A DNA stretch of 64,000 nucleotides from Eukaryota sp. TZLM1-RC (Eukaryota > Metamonada: BaSk clade). The first letter of the stretch is position 1, and each line of letters starts with the position of its first letter. The position numbers were made by a program, and so were the translations under genes. The notes below the pieces were generated by a model. The model made no database searches and had not been told where the DNA came from. It saw nothing but the letters and a program-made list of their open reading frames with translations. Where the stretch lies: NCBI GenBank assembly GCA_040285825.1, contig JAUPSS010000003.1:2046001-2110000 (forward strand), read 5' to 3'. Of the stretch, positions 1 to 10,023 are shown one piece after another.

Positions 1-3000
1 CCCACTCTCCCCACAATACAAGCTATGCTCGAAATTCATTTCAAAAAAATTTTCATTCAAAAACTGATCATTGTACCAGAAAAAACACAGAAAAACCACC
101 ATTACGTTCCTTGCGTTCTGTTGCGCGTTCTATTAACAACTCCGTTTCTCGAAATTTGTTTTCTCCAGCTGAAACTGCAAAAAGTCAAAAGTCTATTTCT
201 ACTTTTAACTCAAAAATTGACAAAATTGAAAGAACTGAAAAAATGAAACCACTGCCATTAAAAAGGTTCTAAAAATGTTCGATTTGTGGTATCAGTGGTC
301 ATAATTCGAGAACGTGCCCTGAGAAACAAAAAAGAGAATTTGAATTAAAATCTGCTCAACAAATTCTCAAATGTTCTGTTCCAGCTGTTGCCGTTGTGAA
401 AGGTGTTGAAAATAATGTTTCTGACGATCAACAGTTAAATGCTTCTAGTGTTCCCTCTTCTTCCCCTTCTGAAAACAGTAATTTTTGTTGTCCATTTTGC
501 AAAAAAAGATGTTGCAGATTCACGAAATGGTCGAAAACTTCTGTTTTGTACGAATTGTAAAGCCGTTGATACCGTAAGACCCCCGATCCGGATCCCAGTA
601 GAAATAAGTCCCGCCAGCACAATCCCCTTCTCAATGGAAATGAGAAATTTTACTTCTGAATTGAAAAATAATAAGTGGAATATTTCATCCTTCTGGAAAT
701 ATTTTGCTAGAAAAAACAAAAATTGTTTTAAGAAAAATTTGGAAATAGAAAAATTGTAAAATCAAAAATTTGCCGAAAATTGTGCTTACGTGGTCGTTAT
801 GGTGCCGCAAAGCAGTCTTTGTTTTCCTCTTCTTTGGCTGATGTAAACTCTGATACTCTTGAAAAACTCCAAAAGTTGCATCCTCAAGAAAATTTCAAGT
901 GCAGCAAGCCTGAAGTGTGTCCTTTTGGATTGAAAATCCTATTACTGCAATTGAGGTTCTTAAAGCTATTCAAAAATTACCTAAGGGGAAAGCAGCAGGC
1001 CCATCTGGAATTTCTTTTGATCTCTTAAAAATAGCGTGTTCCAGTGCTCCCGAAATTGCTGATGATCTAGCCCACTATTTTCAACAATTAATTGTTTTGA
1101 AAATAAATCCTCCATTTGAATTGCTCGCAGCACGTCTGATTGCTTTAGTAAAGCCTGGAAACGGAATCAAACCTGATGGAATACGCCCAATTGCTGTTGG
1201 TGAATCTCTTTCTCGTTTGCAGGCATCAATTGTCTTCGATCGTGTCAAAGACAAAGCCTCTACATTTTTGAATCCTCATCAATTTGGAATCAAAACAATT
1301 GATGGTGCTTCTGTTGCTGCTATTCCCTCTGATACCTTTTTTAATGCAGAGGAAAATAATTTTATTTTTAATCTCGACTTTAAAAATGCTTTTAATTCTG
1401 TAAAGCGAGAAGCAATTTTTGAAGTTATTAAATCTGATTTTCCTGAGCTATCGAGTTTTTTCTACCATTTTTATGGTAAAGAATCAGATTTGATTTTTAA
1501 TTCATTTGCTCTTAAATCATCTTCTGGTGTGAAGCAAGGTGACCCTTTAGGTCCATTATTGTTTTGTTTGGCTATTCACAAAACTTTAAATATCATTAAG
1601 CAAAAATACCCTTCTATAAAAATAGTTGCTTATATGGATGATATATCCTTGATTGGTTCATTTGATTTACTAGAATTGGTTGCTCAAGAAATTGCCGATT
1701 CATATGAAAATATTGGGCTTCATCTTAATGCCAGCAAATGCCTTCTGATTGGCTCTTCTGCTCAAGACCTCGTGATAAACGATTCTATTGTCCCTTTTAC
1801 TAATTATAGTAGTGATGCTTTTTAAGTTCCTTGGTTGTTGGTTAGAAATGTGCCTCAAATTCAGAATGAATTGCAAGTTATTTTGGAAAAAATGAAAATT
1901 GAACTTGATTCAATTTCTTCTTTAGATATAGAAAAGCATATTAAATTTTTTATGCTTAAAATTTGCTACACTGGGAGAATAACCCACATTTTGAGATCTT
2001 GTGCTCCTTCCATAGCATTAGATTTTTGTCGTTCTTTTTAATTCATTGAGAACAGAATTTTTGCTGATTTATTGGATGTAGAACCAGGAATGTTGAAAAG
2101 CCATTTATTTTCTTCAGCAAATTTGGGGGTATTGGATTTACTAAATCTTCAATTTTGTGTCAATCAGCATTCTTGGGTGGTGGCAAAAATTTTATTTATG
2201 AATTTTCTCGTAGATTTCCTGATGATTCTCATCTGTTAGTCCCCAATTGTAGTCCCTATTTGTATGAGTTATCTTGTGAACTTGAAAAATTACCGCCACA
2301 AATTTGGACCAAATGTTTTCCTCAATCAATTCAAGAAATTCCAAACCGATCTCTATTTAATTTACAGTTTTGCTGTAAAAAGCTTCAACAAAATTGTCAA
2401 AGATTTTTGAAAGCTTGGATTTTGATGTTAGACTTGGCTTGGCCAAGAAAAAGAATCCCGCTTTTGCAAATCTTTTACAAGATATGTGTGACAGTACTTC
2501 TTCTGCCTTAGTAACAACAATTCCACAAGTTTATGGTACTCTCTTATCCGATTCTGCTTGGACTCTGAATATGAGATTTCGTTCCTTTATCTGGCCTGAT
2601 AATTTACCTCATAATTTAATTTGTAAATGTTCTCGAGAAATTACAACTACTCATTTGTTAAATTGTAAACATTTTATTACTTTTAGAAGCAAGGTTCATG
2701 ATGCTGTAAGAGACCAGTTATATTGTATGTGTAAATCTCATAGAATTGAATCCTTCTTGGAACCTTTGTTGTCAAATCTGTTTGATGCTGAAAATGATTT
2801 TCATAAGAATAATAGAGGTGTTGTCATATTACCTGGATTAGATGGAAGCTTCATTTTATTGGATGTAATGTCTGTTGATCCTTGTAATGTCTCAAATGAA
2901 AGGCTTGTTAATTCTGAAATTCATAATCCCCTTTCAAATGCTGAAAATTTTAAATTCAAAAAATACAATGAACCTTTGTCCAAATTGGCCAGTCTACAGC

Positions 3001-3278
3001 ATGCAAAATACAATTTGTATCCATTTGTATTTTCCCTTTTTGGTTCACTTGCACCAACTGCTTTACGTTTTTTGGATGATTTTGAAATGATTGTAAAGAG
3101 AAGAACTGGCAGAAATTTCAACAGATTGTTTTGGCAAAATAGAATTGTGTTTTCTATTTTTAAGGGGATGTTGAAGATGGTTTCTGATGCTTTGCTTTCT
3201 CTTGGATCTCACTATGAGAGAGTTGCATCTAGTGTTTTTGTTTTGGGAGAGATGGATTTTTTAGATGTTGATTTATAG
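1..3278 (+). pseudogene. Family A RT-RLE polyprotein, cut by window edge, frameshifted
   Basis: Remnant of a family A polyprotein (zinc modules, RT, RLE). The window opens about 30 codons into the frame; the TAG stop is at 3276-3278, followed by AATAAA and an A-tail to about 3307. The pieces in order are the N-terminal zinc region (about 250-760), the RT with SSGVKQGDPLGP and YMDD (917-1825), the linker, and the RLE region (2394-3278). Small indels break it near 271, 505, 735, 925, 1825, 2037, 2130 and 2390, mostly in A or T runs. The endonuclease signature reads RGVV instead of RGDV near 2815, so the catalytic Asp is lost. It shares the lesions near 271 and 735 with the copy at 14203-17691, which suggests the two loci are DNA duplicates. 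Non-functional. Confidence 0.9.
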
Positions 3279-3308
3279 GTTTAGAATAAAATTAAATTTA
3301 AAAAAAAG

Positions 3309-5147
3309 AACTCGAAACCTTTTTTTATAGGTTTTATGGTAATTCATCTGATTTAATTTTTAATTCTTTTAATCTGGATTCTTTATCAGGAGTTAAACAA
3401 GGAGACCCTTTAGGTCCTTTCTTTTTTTGTTTTGCAATTCACCCAATTTTGAAAAAATTAAAAGAAGAAAATTCTGACCTTCAAGTGGTAGCTTACATGG
3501 ATGACATTTCTTGTATTGGTCCAGAGAGTACAATTAATAGGGTTGCTAATGAAGCTGCTACATTATACCAATCCATAGGTCTTGATTTGAATGTTCAAAA
3601 ATGTTTTTGTATTTCTAGGAAAAATGTTAAGTTAATAATTAATTCCCTCGAAGTTCCATATATTGATTATACTTCAACTAGTTTCTGCTTTCTGGGTTGC
3701 TATTTAGGTTCCGCCGAAAAGACACTTGACAGCCTTGAAAATTATTTAAATTCAATTAAAAAAGAGCTAGAAGTCATAAAGACTCTTGAATTGGAAAAAC
3801 ATCTTAAGTTTTTTCTTTTGAAAATTTGTTATGCTGGAAAAATTACTCATTTACTGCGATCATTACCTCCATCCCTAACTTACAATTTTTGTAGACAATT
3901 TAACAAAATACGTACCCAATTTTTGGCTTATTTAATGTCTGTTGATCCATCAATTTTGAAAAATCATATTTTTTCTGATGTTCAACTTGGCGGTGTTGGA
4001 TTCAATTCATCAAAATATTTGACCAAAGCTGCATTTATTGGTGGTGGAAAAAATTTTGTATTTGAATTCTCTAGAAGATATCCTTTGCCGAAAATCTTCT
4101 TGAAAATACAAATAGCATATTCCTGGATAACTTAAGAGAAGAAATATCCAGTTTATCTCCCGACTTATGGCAATCATGTTTCCCCATATCCATTCAAGAA
4201 ATTCCAGACAGAAGTTTATATTCATTAAAATTTGCGTTGAAAAGCTCCAACGACATCTTTTGAAAAATTTTGAAAACAAGGATTTTATTGTTCGACTTAG
4301 CACGGCTAAGAAAGAAAATCCTGCTTTTGCCAATTTTTTGATTGATTTGAAGGACAGTTCATCGGCAGTTTTGATAAATCAAATTCCCCAGATTTATGGT
4401 CTATTTTTGAATGACGACCAATGGACCACTGCTATGAGAATGCGTTGTTATTTATGGCCTTGTAATTTGCCCAATGATTTGTTTTGTAAATGTGGAGCTG
4501 GTTTGACATTATCACATTTATTTAATTGTAATAGATATATTTCCTATCGTTCTACGTTGCATGATGCAGTCAGAGATCAAATCCATGCAATGTGTAATTC
4601 CTATCATATTGAATCTTTTGTAGAACCTTTGTTGAGGTCTCTTGATATAAATGAAAGCGTAAGAGATTCAGAATATGGACAACGACGTGCTGATGTTGTT
4701 GTGCCCTCGTTTGATGATGTCATGAATGTTGTTGATGTCGTAACAGTGGATGTTTGCAAGAAAAATGCCTTGAAAAATGCTCAATCCGAAGTATCCCCCC
4801 TTGATGACTCCGAATTGTACAAACGGAAAAAGTATGCAAATCCTTTAAAAGAATTGAAACATGTTCGCCATGTAGATTACCAAATTTGCCCATTTGCTAT
4901 ATCGTTGCATGGTCGTCTTGGAAAAACTGCTTTGAATTTTATTGATGATTTTGAAAATCTTGTGAAAAAAAGAATGAATAAGCGTTTTGATCGTCGCTTG
5001 TGGCTAAATCGTATTGTTTTTACTATTTTCAAATCAATTCCTAAAATGATTTCGAAAGCTTTAATGTCTGTCAGTGCACATTATGAAAACATTGCTGCTG
5101 TAAGGTTTGATGGTGTGGAAGCTTGTTTTGAAGATATTGACTTTTAG
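3309..5147 (+). pseudogene. Family B RT-RLE element, 5'-truncated
   Basis: 5'-truncated family B retrotransposon. The RT frame is open from about 3320 (FYGNSSDLIF, SGVKQGDPLGP, AYMDDISCIG). It continues through the linker to the CKCG...H...C zinc motif and the RAD(V)...D endonuclease core near 4690-4740, ending EDIDF with TAG at 5147. Single-base losses in a T run (about 4084) and an A run (about 4240) break the frame. The 3' UTR has AAATAAATT and ends near 5178. The element sits in the A-tail of the preceding A copy, with the ten bases TTAAAAAAAA on both sides (3298-3307 and 5179-5188), a probable but low-complexity TSD. The 3449 start sometimes predicted is an internal TTG. Confidence 0.85.
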
Positions 5148-5188
5148 ACTGTGGTTTTGAAAATAAATTAAAAGTATGTTAAAAAAAA

Positions 5189-5866
5189 TGTGGTAAACCT
5201 CTTTTGTTTACTCATCTTTTGAACTGCAAACATTTCATTACGTTTAGATGCAAAGTGCATAATATCGTCAGGGACCAAATTTATGTAATGTGCAAATCAT
5301 ATCGAGTAGATTCCTTTTTAGAACCGCTGTTATCAAAATTAATTCTTGATGATCCCAATATTGATAGTACGCGTTACAACAGAGCTTCTATGGGTCTGAC
5401 TAGAGGTGATCTAGTTGTTCCTGGTTTAAATGGTAGTTTTACTATTTTAGACGCCATGTCTATTGACCCTTGTAATTCCTCTAACGAACATCTCATTAAC
5501 TCGGATGTAAATAATCCTCTTCTTGCAGGCGAAAAATATAAAATTGCTAAATATGCGAAACCCATTTCCTCGGTTAATGAAAATTCTCATGCCCAATATA
5601 ATTTATGTCCATTTGTTTTTTCTTTGCTTGGATCTCTAGGTAAGGCTGCTATGGCTTTCCTTGAGGATTTTGTTGTAGTTGTAAAGGAAAGAACTGGAAG
5701 AATTTTCAATCGTGTTTACTGGCAAAACAGGATTGTATTTTCTATTTTTAAGGGAATGGTAAAACTAATTTCTGATTCACTATCTTCTTTTGGGAAATTT
5801 TCTGAATCTTTAGCAATTAATTGTTTTGATGTAGGGGAGGCAGGTTTTGAGGATGTCGAGTTTTAA
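5189..5866 (+). pseudogene. Family C, RLE-domain 3' portion
   Basis: C-terminal part of a family C polyprotein, open from KCGKPLLFTHLLNCKHF (zinc motif) through RGDLVVPGLNGS (endonuclease core) to EDVEF and TAA at 5866. GAATAAAAA and an A-rich tail end near 5905. It begins at exactly the C position (AAATGTGGTAA) where the C copy at 13760-18372 is split by a full-length A. This is therefore the right flank of the same insertion site; its left half would lie before the window. The A at 1-3307 is the likely original insert. The frame is intact over this stretch but lacks the RT. Confidence 0.85.
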
Positions 5867-5907
5867 TTGTGTATTTCATATTTGTTGTTGAATAAAAATT
5901 AGTATAA

Positions 5908-6228
5908 AAAAAATACAATGAACCTTTGTCCAAATTGGCCAGTCTACAGCATGCAAAATACAATTTGTATCCATTTGTATTTTCCCTTTTTGGTTCACTT
6001 GCACCATCTGCTTTACGTTTTTTGGATGATTTTGAAATGATTGTAAAGAGAAGAACTGGCAGAAATTTCAACAGATTGTTTTGGCAAAATAGAATTGTGT
6101 TTTCTATTTTTAAGGGGATGTTGAAGATGGTTTCTGATGCTTTGCTTTCTCTTGGATCTCACTATGAGAGAGTTGCATCTAGTGTTTTTGTTCTGGGAGA
6201 GATGGATTTTTTAGATGTTGATTTATAG
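5908..6228 (+). pseudogene. Family A (subtype A2) 3'-terminal piece
   Basis: A 3' end carrying the last ~100 residues of the A polyprotein (KYNEPLSKLASLQHAKYNLY to FLDVDL), then GTTTTGAATAAA and an A-tail to about 6262. GTTCTGGGAGAG near the C-terminus and the UTR mark it as subtype A2. It abuts antisense C at 6263, a junction that also occurs at 21197 and 45098. There is no catalytic part. Confidence 0.85.
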
Positions 6229-6262
6229 GTTTTGAATAAAATTTAAATTTTGGTAAAAAAAA

Positions 6263-6450
6263 AGAAGATAGTGAATCAGAAATTAGTTTTACCATTCCCT
6301 TAAAAATAGAAAATACAATCCTGTTTTGCCAGTAAACACGATTGAAAATTCTTCCAGTTCTTTCCTTTTCAACTACAACAAAATCCTCAAGGAAAGCCAT
6401 AGCAGCCTTACCTAGAGATCCAAGCAAAGAAAAAACAAATGGACATAAAT
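6263..6450 (-). pseudogene. Family C antisense fragment, left part of a split copy
   Basis: Antisense C sequence encoding the segment around CPFVFSLLGSLGKAAMAFLEDF to SDSLSS. Its own 3' end (EDVEF and tail) is missing because it is joined to an A2 tail. It stops at 6450, where a D element is inserted, and resumes at 10824. The 13 bases AATGGACATAAAT at 6438-6450 are repeated at 10824-10836 as the TSD of D. Confidence 0.85.
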
Positions 6451-6727
6451 GTTCGTTTTGATCATATTCCTTTAAATGAATCACATCCGTTATTAATTTC
6501 TCTTGAAAAAATGGTGCAAGAACTACCTGTTGATATTTGGAATAGGAGTTTTCCTTCAAGTTTGCCTGCTGTGCCTTCGAGATCTTTCACCAACCTTCAT
6601 CTTGCTGTTGTGAAATTACAGAAGTCTGTTCTTATTGGTTTTGAAGACCTGGACTTTTCTAAACGACTTAGTGTGACTAAGATTAATAATCCCGTCTTTG
6701 CTGCCTTTTTATCAGACATTCAGAACT
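6451..6727 (+). pseudogene. Family D coding fragment, upstream of the A insertion
   Basis: Encodes the RT-RLE linker of D (VRFDHIPLNESHPLL ... KINNPVFAAFLSDIQN). It corresponds to the A region around ELEKLPPQIWTKCFPQSIQEIPNRS and AKKKNPAFANLL. The upstream reading frame from 6439 runs in from antisense C and is accidental. It is interrupted at the TSD and continues at 10012. A second D copy, antisense at 48138-49029, covers part of the same region and supports the alignment. Confidence 0.8.
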
Positions 6728-6746
6728 TTTTTTTTTAAAATTTAAT

Positions 6747-6752
6747 TTTATT
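6747..6752 (-). promoter_or_regulatory. Polyadenylation signal AATAAA of family A
   Basis: AATAAA lies six bases after the TAG stop (6759-6761) on the minus strand and just before the A-rich tail. The same spacing recurs in A copies throughout. The other families also carry AATAAA between stop and tail. This points to templates that are cleaved and polyadenylated mRNAs with very short 3' UTRs. Confidence 0.75.
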
Positions 6753-6758
6753 CTAAAC

Positions 6759-9700
6759 CTATAAATCAACATCTAAAAAATCCATCTCTCCCAAAACAAA
6801 AACACTAGATGCAACTCTCTCATAGTGAGATCCAAGAGAAAGCAAAGCATCAGAAACCATCTTCAACATCCCCTTAAAAATAGAAAACACAATTCTATTT
6901 TGCCAAAACAATCTGTTGAAATTTCTGCCAGTTCTTCTCTTTACAATCATTTCAAAATCATCCAAAAAACGTAAAGCAGTTGGTGCAAGTGAACCAAAAA
7001 GGGAAAATACAAATGGATACAAATTGTATTTTGCATGCTGTAGACTGGCCAATTTGGACAACGGTTCATTGTATTTTTTGAATTTAAAATTTTCAGCATT
7101 TGAAAGGGGATTATGAATTTCAGAATTAACAAGCCTTTCATTTGAGGCATTACAAGGATCAACAGACATTACATCCAATAAAATGTAGCTTCCATCTAAT
7201 CCAGGTAATATGACATCACCTCTATTATTCTTATGAAAATCATTTTCAGCATCAAACAGATTTGACAACAAAGGTTCCAAGAAGGATTCAATTCTATGAG
7301 ATTTACACATACAATATAACTGGTCTCTTACAGCATCATGAACCTTGCTTCTAAAAGTAATAAAATGTTTACAATTTAACAAATGAGTAGTTGTAATTTC
7401 TCGAGAACATTTACAAATTAAATTATGAGGTAAATTATCAGGCCAGATAAAGGAACGAAATCTCATATTCAGAGTCCAAGCAGAATCGGATAAGAGAGTA
7501 CCATAAACTTGTGGAATTGTTGTTACTAAGGCAGAAGAAGTACTGTCACACATATCTTGTAAAAGATTTGCAAAAGCGGGATTCTTTTTCTTGGCCAAGC
7601 CAAGTCTAACATCAAAATCCAAGCTTTCAAAAATCTTTGACAATTTTTGTTGAAGCTTTTTACAGCAAAACTGTAAATTAAATAGAGATCGGTTTGGAAT
7701 TTCTTGAATTGATTGAGGAAAACATTTGGTCCAAATTTGTGGCGGTAATTTTTCAAGTTCACAAGATAACTCATACAAATAGGGACTACAATTGGGGACT
7801 AACAGATGAGAATCATCAGGAAATCTACGAGAAAATTCATAAATAAAATTTTTGCCACCACCCAAGAATGCTGATTGACACAAAATTGAAGATTTAGTAA
7901 AACCAATACCACCCAAATTTGCTGAAGAAAATAAATGGCTTTTCAACATTCCTGGTTCTACATCCAATAAATCAGCAAAAAATTCTGTTCTCAATGAATT
8001 AAAAGAACGACAAAAATCTAATGCTATGGAAGGAGCACAAGATCTCAAAATGTGGGTTATTCTCCCAGTGTAGCAAATTTTAAGCATGAAAAATTTAATA
8101 TGCTTTTCTATATCTAAAGAAGAAATTGAATCAAGTTCAATTTTCATTTTTTCCAAAATTACTTGCAATTCATTCTGAATTTGAGGCACATTTCCTAACC
8201 AACAACCAAGGAACTTAAAAGCATCACTACTATAATTAGTAAAAGGGACAATAGAATCGTTTATCACGAGGTCTTGAGCAGAAGAGCCAATCAGAAGGCA
8301 TTTGCTGGCATTAAGATGAAGCCCAATATTTTCATATGAATCGGCAATTTCTTGAGCAACCAATTCTAGTAAATCAAATGAACCAATCAAGGATATATCA
8401 TCCATATAAGCAACTATTTTTATAGAAGGGTATTTTTGCTTAATGATATTTAAAGTTTTGTGAATAGCTAAACAAAACAATAATGGGCCTAAAGGATCTC
8501 CCTGCTTCACTCCAGAAGATGATTTAAGACCAAATGAATTAAAAATTAAATCTGATTCTTTCCCATAAAAATGGTAGAAAAAACTCGATAGCTCAGGAAA
8601 ATCAGATTTAATAACTTCAAAAATTACTTCTCGCTTTACTGAATTAAAAGCATTTTTAAAGTCGAGATTAAAAATAAAATTATTTTCCTCTGCATTAAAA
8701 AAGGTATCAGAGGCAATAGCAGCAACAGAAGCACCATCAATTGTTTTGATTCCAAATTGATGAGGATTCAAAAATGTAGAAGCTTTGTCTTTGACACGAT
8801 CGAAGACAATTGATGCTAGCAAACGAGAAAGAGATTCACCAACAGCAATTGGGCGTATTCCATCAGGTTTGATTCCGTTTCCAGGCTTTACTAAAGCAAT
8901 CAGGCGTGCTGCGAGTAATTCAAATGGAGGATTAATTTTCAAAACAATCAATTGTTGAAAATAGTGGGCTAGATCATCAGCAATTTCGGGAGCACTGGAA
9001 CACGCTATTTTTAACAGATCAAAAGAAATTCCAGATGGGCCTGCTGCTTTCCCCTTTGGCAATTTTTGAATAGCTTTAAGAACTTCAATTGCAGTAATAG
9101 GATTTTCAATCCAAAAAGGACACACTTCAGGCTTGCTGCACTTGAAATTTTCTTGAGGATGCAACTTTTGAAGTTTTTCAAGGGTATCAGAGTTTGCATC
9201 AGCCAAAGAAGAGGAAAACAAAGACTGCTTTGCGGCACCATAACGACCACGTAAGCACAATTTACGGCAAATTTTTGATTTTGCAATTTTTCTATTTCCA
9301 AATTTTTTCTTAAAACAATTTTTGTTTTTTCTAGCAAAATATTTCCAGAAGGATGAAATATTCCACTTATTATTTTTCAATTCAGAAGTAAAATTTCTCA
9401 TTTCCATTGAGAAGGGGATTGTGTTGGCGGGACTTATTTCTACAGGGATCCGGATCGGGGGTCTTACGGTATCAACGGCTTTACAATTCGTACAAAACAG
9501 AAGTTTTCGACCATTTCGTGAATCTGCAACATCTTTTTTGCAAAATGGACAACAAAAATTACTGTTTTCAGAAGGGGAAGAAGAGGGAACACTAGAAGCA
9601 TTTAACTGTTGATCGTCAGAAACATTATTTTCAGCACCTTTCACAACGGCAACAGCTGGAACAGAACATTTGAGAATTTGTTGAGCAGATTTTAATTCAA

Positions 9701-9929
9701 ATTCTCTTTTTTGTTTCTCAGGGCACGTTCTCGAATTATGACCACTGATACCACAAATCGAACATTTTTTTGAACCTTTTAATGGCAGTGGTTTCATTTT
9801 TTCAGTTCTTTCAATTTTGTCAATTTTTGAGTTGAAAGTAGAAATAGACTTTTGACTTTTTGCAGTTTCAGCTGGAGAAAACAAATTTCGAGAAACGGAG
9901 TTGTTAATAGAACGCGCAACAGAACGCAA
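6759..9929 (-). CDS. Family A RT-RLE polyprotein (reverse transcriptase / endonuclease), N-terminus truncated
   Basis: The enzyme would nick target DNA and reverse-transcribe its own RNA onto the nick (target-primed reverse transcription). Over 1056 residues I see: CCHC knuckle CSICGISGHNSRTC (C56, C59, H64, C69); zinc ribbon CPFC...CTNC (127-149); thumb-side RT region with KGKAAGPSGISFD (292-304); RT motif NLDFKNAFNSV (D423); SSGVKQGDPLGP (471-482); YMDD (508-511); linker 580-820; zinc motif CKCSREITTTHLLNC (839-853); endonuclease core RGDVILPGLDGS...D (903-919) and KKY (951-953). The residue at 9929 is a TTG Leu inside an open frame that continues to the element's 5' edge at 10011. Comparison with 14291 puts the true Met 66 residues upstream, giving 1122 aa. 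No frameshift and no internal stop. It lacks a start codon, so it is probably not expressed as is. Confidence 0.93.
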   Translation of the reverse strand: MRSVARSINNSVSRNLFSPAETAKSQKSISTFNSKIDKIERTEKMKPLPLKGSKKCSICGISGHNSRTCPEKQKREFELKSAQQILKCSVPAVAVVKGAENNVSDDQQLNASSVPSSSPSENSNFCCPFCKKDVADSRNGRKLLFCTNCKAVDTVRPPIRIPVEISPANTIPFSMEMRNFTSELKNNKWNISSFWKYFARKNKNCFKKKFGNRKIAKSKICRKLCLRGRYGAAKQSLFSSSLADANSDTLEKLQKLHPQENFKCSKPEVCPFWIENPITAIEVLKAIQKLPKGKAAGPSGISFDLLKIACSSAPEIADDLAHYFQQLIVLKINPPFELLAARLIALVKPGNGIKPDGIRPIAVGESLSRLLASIVFDRVKDKASTFLNPHQFGIKTIDGASVAAIASDTFFNAEENNFIFNLDFKNAFNSVKREVIFEVIKSDFPELSSFFYHFYGKESDLIFNSFGLKSSSGVKQGDPLGPLLFCLAIHKTLNIIKQKYPSIKIVAYMDDISLIGSFDLLELVAQEIADSYENIGLHLNASKCLLIGSSAQDLVINDSIVPFTNYSSDAFKFLGCWLGNVPQIQNELQVILEKMKIELDSISSLDIEKHIKFFMLKICYTGRITHILRSCAPSIALDFCRSFNSLRTEFFADLLDVEPGMLKSHLFSSANLGGIGFTKSSILCQSAFLGGGKNFIYEFSRRFPDDSHLLVPNCSPYLYELSCELEKLPPQIWTKCFPQSIQEIPNRSLFNLQFCCKKLQQKLSKIFESLDFDVRLGLAKKKNPAFANLLQDMCDSTSSALVTTIPQVYGTLLSDSAWTLNMRFRSFIWPDNLPHNLICKCSREITTTHLLNCKHFITFRSKVHDAVRDQLYCMCKSHRIESFLEPLLSNLFDAENDFHKNNRGDVILPGLDGSYILLDVMSVDPCNASNERLVNSEIHNPLSNAENFKFKKYNEPLSKLASLQHAKYNLYPFVFSLFGSLAPTALRFLDDFEMIVKRRTGRNFNRLFWQNRIVFSIFKGMLKMVSDALLSLGSHYERVASSVFVLGEMDFLDVDL

Positions 9930-10023
9930 GGAACGTAATGGTGGTTTTTCTGTGTTTTTTCTGGTACAATGATCAGTTTTTGAATGAAAATTTTTTTGAG
10001 ATGAAAACTGTACATTCAGAACT

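Larger units (their letters stand above)
6728..10011 (-). mobile_element. Family A retrotransposon, near full length, best preserved copy
   Basis: 3284-bp antisense insertion in D with the perfect 12-bp TSD ACATTCAGAACT. The 3' end is at 6728 (T-run on the plus strand = A-tail). The 5' end is at 10011, which compared with the copy at 14203 lacks the 5' UTR and the first ~66 bp of the coding region. The element between its TSDs is uninterrupted and its frame is open, so it is among the most recent insertions here. Confidence 0.95.

Noticed and set aside
839-1825. Bacterial group II intron RT
   Set aside because: There is no intron RNA structure or maturase wording; poly(A) signals, A-tails, TSDs and the C-terminal RLE indicate a eukaryotic LINE.
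2921-3121. Recurrent 66-100 residue frames (MKFLPVLLFTIISKSSKK..., MRSKRKQSIRNH...) opposite A C-termini
   Set aside because: Antisense shadows of the A C-terminus. They look conserved only because A is repeated many times.
5374-5565. Recurrent 63-residue frame (MGFAYLAILYFSPARRG...) opposite every C RLE region
   Set aside because: It is the antisense shadow of the C endonuclease domain; it varies only as the sense gene does and has no features of its own.
6439-6735. Start of D gene at 6439 and end at 6735
   Set aside because: The first codons come from antisense C and the last from the A tail. Both are insertion edges, not a gene start or stop.
9929-9929. Translation start of the intact A protein at 9929
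   Set aside because: The codon is TTG within an open frame. The full-length copy at 14291 shows an ATG 66 codons upstream.
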